From: Cherax quadricarinatus
Taxonomy: Eukaryota; Arthropoda; Malacostraca; Decapoda; Parastacidae
Assembly (NCBI RefSeq): GCF_038502225.1
Contig: NW_027196983.1
Location: forward strand, 1 to 64,000
Length of the DNA: 64,000 nucleotides
Direction: 5' to 3'
Shown: positions 25,978 to 37,050 of the stretch, one piece after another
How positions within the stretch are numbered: the stretch's first letter is position 1
How the letters are laid out: every line of letters starts with the position of its first letter
Position numbers and translations under genes: made by a program
Notes under the pieces: generated by a model
Databases searched by the model: none
The model's input: only the letters and a program-made list of their open reading frames with translations
Told to the model about the DNA's origin: nothing

Positions 25978-27120
25978 ATGGCGGAGTACATCGGCAGGAG
26001 AATTAATACAGTCTGCATTGAGCTGTTGAAGGGTTCTCTGAGCCCTGATACGACGAACGTCCTTCTTCCTGCGATTATTAGGGATTTATATGGAATCCCT
26101 AATGAGGAGCTGTATGGTGTGGCTCTTAATGGGATGAAACGAGTTTTTGTGAAGTTCCTGAGGACTAGCTACTACAGCAGTGTGGTGGAGGAGTATCAGG
26201 AACGCCGATTGTGCCTCAACTCGACGATGGATGTATGCATGCATGACGTGTCTACTTACTACACGTGGGTACGAGTGAGGAATGTACCCTTTGAGGCAAC
26301 TAAGTTTAGTATAGTGGAAGTTTTTAGAAAATATGGAGTCATTCATGAAGCTAGAGGAGGGGTATGGCGGGATGGACCATATGAGGGCCTCCCGGAAGGG
26401 TCATACAACATCAAGATGACCTTGAAGACGCCTATACCTTCGTATGTCATGTTGACAGGCACCAGAAATCAGGTATATGTGTCGTACGTGGGGCAGAGGA
26501 GAACGTGTCGTCTTTGTGGCTCTTATGACCATATAGCGGCGCAATGTGTACGTAGAGTTGCCCCAGGGGTGTCAGCCCCGGTAGAGGAGGTCCAGCAAGC
26601 GAGTGTGGTGGAGGCGGCGAAGACTGGGACTCCTCTATGGAGTGAGGAGGTGGAGAAGGAGGGTGAACAGATGGGGACGTGTGTCACTCTCCCGGTGGAG
26701 GATGGAGATCCTACTCCAACGCCTGTGGTGGTGGCGGAAGTGGTGGAGTCGACACAGGAGGTGTCCTTGGAGTCAGTGCTCCAGGAATTCTTGGAGGAGG
26801 CTTTGGTAGGAGAGGACATGGATGGACGGACCAGTGAAAAGCAGCAATTGCAAGGGCAGAGTGAGAAGACGGAAGTAGCAGGGAATACTAGAAAGGATAC
26901 ACTTGTTGTGGCAGAGGTGCACAGGGAGGATGTACCTGAGGAAGAGATGGCTGTGGGAGGCAGCTCTAGGAAGCGGCCAGCGGGGTTGACTGAATTAGAT
27001 GATGTTTTAACACCTGGGCAAAGACCAGGCAAGAAGGCATGGGCAGAGGTGGTTCGCAAATCCCCTACAGGGGGGGGAGTACAGGAAAAATCGGGGGGGG
27101 GGAGAGACAAGGGGGGGTAG
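25978..27120 (+). CDS. ORF1 protein of the L1/Tx1-like element (CCHC zinc knuckle)
   Basis: 380 residues from the first ATG after the 5' leader (MAEYIGRRINTV). Residues about 95-160 (TWVRVRNVPFEATKFSIVEV) look like an RNA-recognition-type fold with an RNP-like start. A single zinc knuckle CRLCGSYDHIAAQC (C-X2-C-X4-H-X4-C) is near residue 180. The rest is an acidic, Glu/Val-rich tail, ending in a Gly-rich stretch encoded by runs of G (27065-27118). It would bind the element RNA as a chaperone. The long G runs make the exact C-terminus uncertain. Confidence 0.75.
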   Translation: MAEYIGRRINTVCIELLKGSLSPDTTNVLLPAIIRDLYGIPNEELYGVALNGMKRVFVKFLRTSYYSSVVEEYQERRLCLNSTMDVCMHDVSTYYTWVRVRNVPFEATKFSIVEVFRKYGVIHEARGGVWRDGPYEGLPEGSYNIKMTLKTPIPSYVMLTGTRNQVYVSYVGQRRTCRLCGSYDHIAAQCVRRVAPGVSAPVEEVQQASVVEAAKTGTPLWSEEVEKEGEQMGTCVTLPVEDGDPTPTPVVVAEVVESTQEVSLESVLQEFLEEALVGEDMDGRTSEKQQLQGQSEKTEVAGNTRKDTLVVAEVHREDVPEEEMAVGGSSRKRPAGLTELDDVLTPGQRPGKKAWAEVVRKSPTGGGVQEKSGGGRDKGG

Positions 27121-27218
27121 GGGGTCTTATTAAAAAGAGTAATAAGGAAAGTGTGAGCAGCTTGAAGGGAAGTGTGAGCAAGCCACAGCGGCACAGAGGT
27201 AAGCCGCCTTTCCTTGAC

Positions 27219-28084
27219 CATTCAGGTGTGTAACGTTAAATGCTAATGGCCTAAAGACTGAAGTAAAAAGGGTATGGTTGGAGTGGTTCCTCAAAAGGTA
27301 TGACGTGGATGTTTGTTTCCTACAGGAGCATAACCATAAGTCTGGTAGTGAGTTGCGATTGAGAGGATATAAGTTGTTTGTAAGCATGGCAATGCTTTTA
27401 AAGGGAGGAGTGGCTGTTTTAGTAAAGGAGACCAGTCCATTGCGAGTCATGGGGTGGGAGGAGGGGGGAGGGGGGAGGGTTGTTCGGGTGGATGGGTGGT
27501 GGGGGGAGAGCAGGGTATGTTTTGTGGGAGTTTATATGCCCGCGATTGGTAACGTGAGGATAAAAACAGACTTTGTTCGGGATGTATTGTTATACTATCT
27601 CAGGGGTTTACCTGCTATCGCGATAATTGGAGGTGATTGGAATTGTGCGATTAGGCATGCAGACGTCATACCTAGGGGGGCGGGGTGCGTGTTGGGTGTC
27701 TTACGGGATGCATTGCGTGATGTTGGGGTCGTAGATGTGGTCGGCAGGGGGGGGTATCAGGTCGAGCACACCTATGTACAGGGGAGTTATGAGGCAAGGT
27801 TGGATAGGATTTACGTGAGGCAGGGGATAGGAGTGGAGAGGGTTAGAACAGTAGACGTGGGTTTATCTGACCACAGAGCAGTGTTGGCTGACCTTCGGGT
27901 GGATGGTATTCCGAGAATATATCAGAGTTATTGGAAATTAAATGTGAGGCTTTTACAGGAGGAAGATCAAGGTTGGTCCTTTCAGACATGGTGGAAAGGG
28001 TTCTGGGAGGCTAGGGATGAGGAGGTGGATTTGCTAGATTGGTGGGAGTTGCAGGCAAAGGTGCAGATTGCAGGATTTTTTTAA
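27219..28084 (+). pseudogene. ORF2 N-terminal part: APE-type endonuclease
   Basis: Open after a TGA at 27216 with TLNANGLKTEVKRVWLEW, the conserved start of the domain; no ATG precedes it in frame. Catalytic signatures: CFLQEHNHK (Glu), GGDWNCAI, a YEARLDRIYV stretch and LSDHRAVLADL. The frame ends at TAA 28082-28084 just after a run of T; the next frame continues with KKRGRERARWRFGL, so one base has been gained or lost in the T run. Confidence 0.75.
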
Positions 28085-30584
28085 GAAGAGGGGCAGGGAA
28101 CGGGCACGCTGGAGGTTTGGATTGCAGAATTATTTAGAGGGCCAGTTGAATGATTGTTATAGGGGGGGGGTAGGGAGGGTGTGGGAGGAGTTATGGGGGA
28201 ACTTAGAAGTCGTTTAGTGGAGATGCATAATGAACGTTTTGATGCACTCAGGGTCAGGGCAGGATTGGAGGATGTACTAAAAGGTGATAGGCCAACCGGG
28301 TATGTACTCCGAAAATTCAAGGACAGACAGTTGAGGAATACGGTGGCACATATTGTCGTGGAGGGAGGGGAGGGTTATGTGCAGGGACAGGGTCTCTCTG
28401 ACACAGATTCTATCAGTAGGTATGCTGATTATTGGTTTACGGAGAAATGGAAGAGAAGGGGAGGGGTGGTTGGGTTAGAAACATTTAGAGCTATAGGGGT
28501 TCAGCAGGGTATGGGGCAGGGGGATCGGGATTTGTTGGTAGGAGGCATTACGGGGGAAGAGGTGGGGGAGGTGGTGAATGGGTTGAGTCAGGGGAAGGCA
28601 CCGGGAATAGATGGGTTATCTAATGATTTTTACAGAGCACATTGGGAGGATCTCAGGGAGTGCCTAGTGGCGGTTCTGAATTATATGATGAAACGTGGTA
28701 GAATGGCGCAAACGCAGAGAACTGGGGTTGTTGTTTTGGTGCCAAAGAAGGGGGGAGAGGAGAAGGGTTTGGGAGATTATCGTCCGTTGTCGTTAATGTG
28801 TACGGATTACAAAATTTTTGCGAAGGTATTGGGTAACAGATTAAAGAAGGTAATTGGGAGTAGCGTACATGAGGGGCAGTATGGGATACCGGGATGGACT
28901 ATGAAGAATGGGCACAGTGTGATAAGGGATTTTATAGAGAACTGCCAGGGAGGGGGCGTCCTTGGATTGGATTGGGCTCAGGCCTATGACTGTGTGAAGA
29001 GGGAGTTTTTGTGGGGCGGTTTGGAGAAATTGGGTTTTGGCGGGGGGGTAGTGAGGTGGGTGCGCACTCTATATGAGGGGGCTGTCATGAGGGTGCAGGT
29101 TAATGGAAAGCTGGGGGGGGCGGTGATGATGGAACAGGGATTAAGGCAGGGTTGCCCGCTGTCGCAGTTGCTCTTTGCATGTGTGCAACATCCTTTCTTT
29201 GAGGCTGTAGAGGAAGAATTGCAGGGGGTAGGGGGGGGAAGAATGGGGGGAATAGTAGGTTATGTAGATGACACAACTGTGTTAGTTACGAGTGGGGAGG
29301 CTTTAAGAAGGGTGGGAGAGGTGATAAGGAGTTTTGGGAAGCTTTCAGGAATGGTAGTTAATTTAGCAAAGTCTAGGTTATTGGAAGTAGGAACATGGGT
29401 TGGGGGGAGATTGGGGGAGGAGATGGGATGGATGGTTTGTGACAGAATTAGGGTGTGTGGGATATGGTATATGAAGCAGTTGCAGGAATGTAGGAGGATT
29501 AACTCAGAAACAGTCACGAGTAGGGTTATAGGCAAGTTAAAAGGTTTGAGGGTCAGTGAAGTGGCGTTACAGCAGAGGGCGTTGGTAATTAACTCGGTGG
29601 TGTATAGTAAGGTCTGGGGTGTGGCGGAGGTGTTCCCTTTGAGGGTGCAGGATATACAGGAAATACAGAGGAGGGTGTTGAGGTTTGTGTGGGGGTTTGG
29701 GAGGGCCTGGTTGTCCAAGGATGTGGTCATGACGGAGGTGAAACGGGGGGGACTAGGATTGTTGGCCTTAGGGCCTAGGGTAATGGCATTATATATCAAG
29801 CAGAGGTATCTAAGAGTGGGGGGGGAGAGGGGTGTTAGGGTGGATAGGGTGATGAGGGATGCTAGAAACTGGTGGTGTGGTAGGGATTTGAGAAAGTGTG
29901 AAGATGTAATAAGATTCATGTTGACAGTGGGGCAGGTTAAAAGTTTGAAGGTAAACACGGTGGTGGGTGTGGTGTGGGGAAGGGGTGTATTGCAGGGGGT
30001 CGCAGTATACCCCATGTATAACTGGAGGGTCATATGGGGGGAGTTCAGGAAGCTTAGGATACCAGCAAGGGTTAGGGAGATGGTATACCGTTTTCTCATG
30101 GGTGTGGTTGCATCTAAGCACATGTTGCATAAGATGGGGTTGGTGAGAGAGGCAACATGTTTATTCTGTGGGGAGGAGGAAACTGCCTATCATGTGGTAT
30201 ATTTTTGTTCATCTTTGGGCGTGGTGAGAGTCTGGATGGCGGGGGTTATTAGGTTGTTGGGGGGGGGGGAGTTGGTCTTTTCTTAGATCTTTGTCGATGG
30301 ATGTTAGTGGGGTTGCAAGTGAAGTGGGGAGGGCTTTGATGTATGTTATGGCAGATTATTTGCATGTTTCTTGGGGTATGAGGCAGATTACAGGGCAGTT
30401 GAGGATAAAAGCGTTAGCAGCAAGGTTCTTTAGGACAAGGTGTAGGAATAGATTAATATATGGGGGAAGATGGGAATCAAGTTTTTCGGTAGGTTATCGT
30501 AATCTCACTGTAGCACAACTTCTCAGGGAACAGGGGGGGGGGGGCAACGGACGGGTCTCCTTTAATGTGAGGGGGGCGGTGTAA
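28085..30584 (+). pseudogene. ORF2 C-terminal part: reverse transcriptase and zinc-finger tail
   Basis: Short linker 28085-28190 in one frame, then the main RT frame (28181-30286), then a last piece (30291-30584) in a third frame. RT motifs: GKAPGIDGLSNDFYRAHW, DYRPLSLMCTDYKIFAKVL, LGLDWAQAYDCVKREF, LRQGCPLSQLLF and catalytic GYVDDTTVLV. Past the RT is the RRVLRFVWG...RGGLGLLAL block and a CCHC-like CLFCGEEETAYHVVYFC. The second break falls around 28190, the third at a run of ten G (about 30260). With these repaired the protein would be complete, so they could also be assembly errors. Confidence 0.75.
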
Positions 30585-32186
30585 GGTTGTGCTAGTAGTG
30601 TTGAAGGTGATGAGAGAGTGAGCTAGTGAGAGCGTACATTCGTGAACTGGTTATGTTCCTGAGAGTTATTTATATTTGCGTTCAGTACCATGGTTTCATT
30701 CAATAACACCTGGAACGTCATACATTTACATATTTTGGTTTGGGGATATTATTGCACTCACTGTCAAGGATAGGTGGCTTACCCAGCTGTTATGGTGTTT
30801 TATGTCAGGCAGTACTAAACATGTACAAAAATGGTATTGCCAGTACTGCCTCTTTATTGATATGAGATGTGTTAAAAAATTAAAATAAAACAAGGAAACA
30901 CTGTACGTCAAGAGTACGTTAGTATCGGATAATGCTTGTATATTTGTAGTTTTAAACACGTAGCTGCAAGTACTTTCCTTATAGCCCTTGTGGCTTAGCG
31001 TTTCTTTTGATTTTAATAATAAAAAAGTACTTTCCTTTAAAGCTGTACTCCTATATAGAAGAAGGATTGTAATACTTTTCACACATTCATGTAGTAAATT
31101 TACAATGTCAAGGATGTTTAATTTGTGTTACAGATAGGGATAGGATTTTATGTCCAGTCATTGGCAAGTTTGATCTTAAGCTAGGATTTAGTTAGTTGTA
31201 GAGGAGTGTTTCAACATGATAATTCTAGTCTTGGATTATATTAAATATTTACATAAGCTAGTTTTTAAACTGAGGCAGCATGTAATGTATTCTCTTATAT
31301 TTTACGAGTAAACTCCATGTTATGCAATGTAATGACAGTTTGAAGTTCATGGTTGATGCTTTATTATTATTGATATTAAATATTGTGGGTGTATATCCTT
31401 CCGCTTATACAGGTGTGTATAGCAATGTAATGTCCATATTTGTTTTCCTATGTACTTTTATATTTTTGTGTTTTGTTTTGTTCATGCTTCACCATCTTCT
31501 GGTAAATACTCATTAGGGTTTAATGAGGTAAGGGTATAACCCTAATTGTTAGGATACTTAAGGTATTTCTTAGAACGGTGCATGTAAATATTTTTGTCTG
31601 CACTGGCATTATTAATTATTGTAAGAGGAGGGGTTTTGTAGGACATGTTGTTGGATGTGTAACTGGTGGTAATATGGCTTTAGCTATAGTGTTATTTTAA
31701 GTAATGGGATTGTGTGATAGAGGATTTTGTTAATATCCAGTATAGTTCTTCTTTTATTAAACTCTTATACATTCTTGTATTTGTTGTAAGTAAATGAGTG
31801 GGCAATGAACTGGATTATATGAGAATGTCTTTGTATATAAACTTCCATGTACAATGTAAATAAGTGTGACATTCTTTGGATTATATAGCCTTTTGTGTTA
31901 TAAGATACTGGTTGTATTTTATGGATATAATAAACCCACCTGTATGTTCAGGTGTGGTTTGTCATTAGTGTAGTTACATGTATGTTCGGTTTTTTTTTTT
32001 TGGGGGGTATCAAACATTTAAAGTTGAACGTGTGTTTCTTATGTATAAGTTTAGTGCTGGGATAGGGAACGTGGATTTGTTTTGTTTTATAGTATTTAAT
32101 GGTTAACATGTCTTTGGTTATGTGACGTATGTATAGCATACATGTATAATGTGTATTGTGTTTTTTAAATAAAATATAAAAAAAAA
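30585..32186 (+). other. 3' untranslated region of the L1/Tx1-like element
   Basis: About 1.6 kb of AT-rich sequence with no long frame, ending in TTAAATAAAATATAAAAAA (poly(A) signal and tail). It carries a 45-bp nested insertion at 30981-31025. Confidence 0.7.
30981..31025 (+). mobile_element. 45-bp retrotransposon 3'-end insertion with target duplication
   Basis: ATAGCCCTTGTGGCTTAGCG followed by a T-rich and ATAATAA tail. AGTACTTTCCTT lies immediately before (30969-30980) and again immediately after (31026-31037), a 12-bp duplication. The same sequence is inserted in the 24-bp array at 44088-44131. It is an extremely 5'-truncated copy of a SINE or LINE with an ATAAT-type tail. Confidence 0.75.
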
Positions 32187-32432
32187 AATAAGTGTTTGGG
32201 GTCTAAGACTGTTAAACTGCCTCCCAGCATATATAAGGGGGTTAACAAATAGATCCCTGGTTGTTTTCAAGAAGGCGCTGGACATGCACCTAACTTCAGT
32301 ACCTGACCAGCCAGGCTGTGGTTTGTACGTCAGTCTACGTACAGCCAGCAGTAACATCCCTGAACCACCGCAAGGCCTGCGGTTCTCTGTGCCGCAGCTG
32401 CCTGGAGACTCAGGCTTCACTGAGAGACATAT
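32187..32432 (+). mobile_element. CR1/jockey-like LINE copy A, part 2 (3' end)
   Basis: Begins with the right target duplication (32187-32198) and continues the same frame as part 1: GLRLLNCLPAYIRG-like residues, then KALDMHLTSVPDQPGCGLYV. The untranslated end (GCAAGGCCTGCGGTTCTCTG) differs from that of copy B, so they are different subfamilies. It ends where RTE copy 3 begins. Confidence 0.8.
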
Positions 32433-33857
32433 ATTTTTATTATTATCACACTGGCCGATTCCCACCAAGGCAGGGTGGCCCGAAAAAGAAAAACTTTCAC
32501 CATCATTCACTCCATCACTGTCTTGCCAGAAGGGTGCTTTACACTACAGTTTTTAAACTGCAACATTAACACCCCTCCTTCAGAGTGCAGGCACTGTACT
32601 TCTCATCTCCAGGACACAAGTCCGGCCTGCCGGTTTCCCTGAACCCCTTCATAAATGTTACTTTGCTCACACTCCAACAGCAAGTCAAGCATTAAAATCC
32701 ATTTGTCTCCATTCACTCCTATCAAACACGCTCACGCATACCTGCTGGAAGTCCAAGCCCCTCGCACACAAAACCTCCTTTACCCCCTCCATCTAACCTT
32801 TCCTAGGCCGACCCCTACCCCGCCTTCCTTCCACTACAGACTGATACACTCTTGAAGTCACTCTGTTTCGTTCCATTCTCTCTACATGTCCGAACCACCT
32901 CAACAACCCTTCCTCAGCCCTCTGGACAACAGTTTTGGTAATCCCTCACCTCCTCCTAACTTCCAAACTACGAATTCTCTGCATTATATTCACACCACAC
33001 ATTGCCCACAGACATGACATCTCCACTGCCTCCAGCCTTCTCCTAGCTGCAACATTCATCACCCATGCTTCACACCCATATAAGAGCGTTGGTAAAACTA
33101 TACTCTCATACATTCCCCTCTTTACCTGAAAGGGCAATGTTCTTTGTCTCCACAGACTCCTAAGTGCACCACTCACCCTTTTCCCTCATCAATTCTATGA
33201 TTCACCTCATCTTTCATAGACCCATCCGCTGACACGTCCACCCCCAAATATCTGAATACATTCACCTTCTCCATACTCTCTCCCTCCAATCTGATGTCCA
33301 ATCTTTCATCACCTAATCTTTTTGTTATCCTCATAACCTTACTCTTTCCTGTATTCACTTTTAATTTTCTTCTTTTGCACACTCTACCAAATTCATCCAC
33401 CAATCTCTGCTACTTCTCTTCAGAATCTCCCAAGAGCACAGTGTCATCAGCAAAGAGCAACTGTGACAACTCCCACTTTGTGTGTGATTCTTTATCTTTT
33501 AACTCCACGCCTTTTGCCAAGACCATCGCATTTACTTCTCTTACAACCCCATCTATAAATATATTAAACAACCACGGTGACATCACACATCCTTGTCTAA
33601 GGCCTGCTTTTACTGGGAAATAATTTCCCTCTTTCCTACGTACTCTAACTTGAGCGTGACTATCCTCGTAAAAACTCTTCACTGCTTTCAGTAACCTACC
33701 TCCTACACCATACACCTACAACATCTGCCACATTGCCCCCCTATCCACCCTGTCATATGCCTTTTCCAAATCCATAAATGCCACAAAGACCTCTTTAGCC
33801 TTATCTAAATACTGTTCACTTATATGTTTCAATGTCAACACCTGGTCCACACATACA
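32433..33857 (-). mobile_element. RTE-type LINE copy 3 (5'-truncated, minus strand)
   Basis: Reverse complement of the 3' half of the RTE family, from GTGTGGACCAGGTGTT at 33857 to its ATAAT-type tail at about 32436. The RT piece includes [20 protein letters not shown] and [12 protein letters not shown]. It is broken by stops (TAG in place of a Leu codon at 33410 and a TAG near 33718) and a frameshift near 33175, and is the most diverged of the three copies. Confidence 0.88.
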
Positions 33858-33917
33858 TCTCTAGGTAAATGTATCCTGAGTGAATGTACTGGAGTTACCT
33901 GGAGAGAGTTCCGGGGG

Positions 33918-34706
33918 TCAACGCCCCCGCGGCCCGGTCTGTGACCAGGCCCCCTGGTGGATCAGAGCCTGATCAACCAGGCTGTTGCTGCTGGCTGCAC
34001 GCAAACCAACGTACGAGCCACAGCCCGGCTGGTCAGGAACTGACTTTAGGTGCTTGTCCAGTGCCAGCTTGAAGACTGCCAGGGGTCTGTTGGTAATCCC
34101 CCTTATGTATGCTGGGAGGAAGTTGAACAGTCTCGGGCCCCTGACACTTATTGTTTGGTCTCTTAACGTGCTAGTGACACCCCTGCTTTTCATTGGTGGG
34201 ATGGTGCATCGTCTGCCAAGTCTTTTGCTTTCGTAGTGAGTGATTTTCCTGTGCAAGTTCGGTACTAGTCCCTCTAGGATTTTCCAGATGTATATAATCA
34301 TGTATCTCTCCCTCCTGCGTTCCAGGGAATATAGGTTTAGGAACCTCAAGCGCTCCCAGTAACTGAGGTGTTTTATCTCCGTTATGCGCGCCGTGAAAAT
34401 TCTCTGTACATTTTCTAGGTCGGCAATTTCACCTGCCTTGAAAGGTGCTGTTAGTGTGCAGCAATATTCCAGCCTAGATAGAACAAGTGACCTGAAGAGT
34501 GTCATCATGGGCTTGGCCTCCCTAGTTTTGAAGGTTCTCATTATCCATCCTGTCATTTTTCTAGCAGATGCGATTGATACAATGTTATGGTCCTTGAAGG
34601 TGAGATCCTCCGACATAATCACTCCCAGGTCTTGGACGTTGGTGTTTCGCTCTATTTTGTGGCCAGAATTTGTTTTGTACTCTGATGAGTAATTGAAATT
34701 TCTCAT
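33918..34706 (-). pseudogene. CR1/jockey-like ORF2, C-terminal 262 codons
   Basis: Intact piece of the region past the RT: LGVIMSEDLTFKDHN, the LSRLEYCCTLTAPFKAG motif typical of this LINE group, and FKLALDKHLKSVPDQPG near the end. The last 30 or so codons run into the untranslated repeat. It lacks a start and an upstream RT in frame. Confidence 0.7.
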
Positions 34707-34715
34707 CGTTGAACT

Positions 34716-35078
34716 TCATATTGTTTCCTGCAGCCCACTGAAAGATTTGGTTGATGTCCGCCTGGAGCCTTGCAGTGTCTGCAAGATTCGGGTGTCATCT
34801 GCAAAGGAAGACACGGTGCTGTGGCTGACATCCTTGTCTATGTCGGATATGAGGATGAGGAACAAGATGGGAGCGAGTACTGTGCCTTGTGGAACAGAGC
34901 TTTTCACCGTAGCTGCCTCGGACTTTACTCTGTTGACGACTACTCTCTGTGTTCTGTTAGTGAGGAAATTATAGGTCCATCGACCGACTTTTCCTGTTAT
35001 TCCTTTAGCACGCATTTTGTGCACTATTACGCCATGGTCACACTTGTCGAAGGTAACCAATTGGGTAACCAATCTTAA
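34716..35078 (-). pseudogene. CR1/jockey-like ORF2, RT fragment
   Basis: Contains DKCDHGVIVHKM, SVPQGTVLAPILFLILISDI and the catalytic SFADDTRI; then a frameshift sends it to an early stop at 34716. Upstream the open frame continues only through unrelated AT-rich and (TA)n sequence. The palm is present, the fingers are lost by 5' truncation. Confidence 0.75.
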
Positions 35079-35118
35079 AATTATTATATTTTCGTAATAA
35101 ATATATAAATTTGGATTG

Positions 35119-35123
35119 GAATA
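35119..35123 (+). repeat. Target-site duplication GAATA (left)
   Basis: GAATA immediately precedes the left LTR and recurs at 42355-42359 immediately after the right LTR; five bases is the usual duplication for Ty3/gypsy integrases. Confidence 0.9.
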
Positions 35124-36113
<990 letters not shown>

Positions 36114-36115
36114 AG

Positions 36116-36133
36116 TGGCGACCTTGCCAGGAT
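36116..36133 (+). promoter_or_regulatory. Primer binding site of the Gmr1-like element
   Basis: TGGCGACCTTGCCAGGAT starts two bases after the LTR end. It begins TGG as expected for pairing to a tRNA CCA end; I cannot name the tRNA. Confidence 0.55.
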
Positions 36134-36684
36134 ACAACTCTACTGAATCAAGATTCAACTCCATCTCGAATCTACCATTGGACCTTCAACGCTGCATACC
36201 ACAGACGGTTACCACCAGCCATGAGTAATCATTCTCTATGGTAAGACTACAGTACAAGTATTTAAAAGATTTGGTGATTGTTATAGTCTCAATTTATTGT
36301 AAGTCAAGTCAGGCAGGATATAATATTTAATTCTGCCACCTAATTGTATGTGAGCTTGAAACACTTTGGAGGATTAGACTCTAGGGACCCGAGATTTTCC
36401 AGTGACAACTTGTTTCATTGAGCTCTTCATTATATCAAGGGAACTGTCATAGGACACTCTTGATTTGTTGGTGAGAAGATTGGATGGTCAAGGGACCCCA
36501 TTCTACTTACTGTTTGCTCGGAGTCGGCATAGAACCCTTCGTTTTCGTTAATACATATTGTTTAATTGAAGCAGGGATCGAGCCCTCTGGTTTATTTACA
36601 GTTTGAGCGGAGCAGGAATTGAACCCTCCGTTTTCTTTAATACCCGTTTCATTTCCCCTGATAGTTTAAGTTATTCTTGCAAGC

Positions 36685-37050
36685 ATGGAGGAATACCAGT
36701 TTTGGATGAACGCTGGAAGTAAGTTAGGAATAACAGGGAAAAATTTAGAATCTTTCATTAGTGCTAAGATCCAGGAAAGACTTGAAAGAGAGAGAATTGA
36801 GAGAGAAGAAAGACAGTTAGAAAGGGAAAGAAAAGAAGAAAAGGAGAGAGGGAGAATAGAAAGAGAAGAGAATAAGGAGAGAGAGAGAATCGAAAGAGAA
36901 GAGAAAAAAGAGAAAGAGAACCTTGAAAGTCAGGAGAAAAAGGAGAGAGAGAGAATTGAGAGAGAAATCCAAGAAAGACAGTTAGAAAGAGAGCGAGAAG
37001 ACCAAAAAGAGCGTGATAGACTTGATCGTGAGGAAAGAGGAACAAGCTAA
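36685..37050 (+). pseudogene. gag: gag N-terminal part, Gmr1-like element
   Basis: Starts MEEYQFWMNAGSKLGITGKN (ATG at 36685), then a long Glu/Arg/Lys-rich stretch (IERE, LERERK repeats) predicted as a single charged coiled coil. It ends early at TAA because of a one-base loss near 37034; the overlapping frame at 37013 carries on in the same style. Confidence 0.7.

Larger units (their letters stand above)
25891..32186 (+). mobile_element. L1/Tx1-like non-LTR retrotransposon, full length, nested in CR1-like copy A
   Basis: 6.3-kb insertion flanked by the 12-bp duplication AATAAGTGTTTG. Parts in order: 87-bp 5' leader, ORF1 (25978-27120), ORF2 endonuclease and RT (about 27219-30584, several frameshifts), a 1.6-kb 3' untranslated region, an AATAAA-type signal and an A-rich tail ending at 32186. 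Two-ORF layout, CCHC ORF1, APE-type endonuclease and the DYRPLSLMCTDYKIFAKVL stretch of the RT place it near L1/Tx1; the exact clade needs a tree. Confidence 0.85.
33885..35078 (-). mobile_element. CR1/jockey-like LINE copy B (5'-truncated)
   Basis: Minus strand from FDKCDHGVIVHKMRAKGI (about 35075) through RT motifs PQGTVLAPILFLILISDI and SFADDTRIL, then the C-terminal part to a roughly 100-bp GC-rich untranslated end (ACCTGGAGAGAGTTCC region near 33900). Two frameshifts around 34706-34760 split it into a 5' frame (34716 upward) and a 3' frame (33918-34706) with SRLEYCCTLTAPFKAGEIAD and VRGPRLFNFLPAYIRG. Both copies of this family start at nearly the same codon. Confidence 0.82.
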
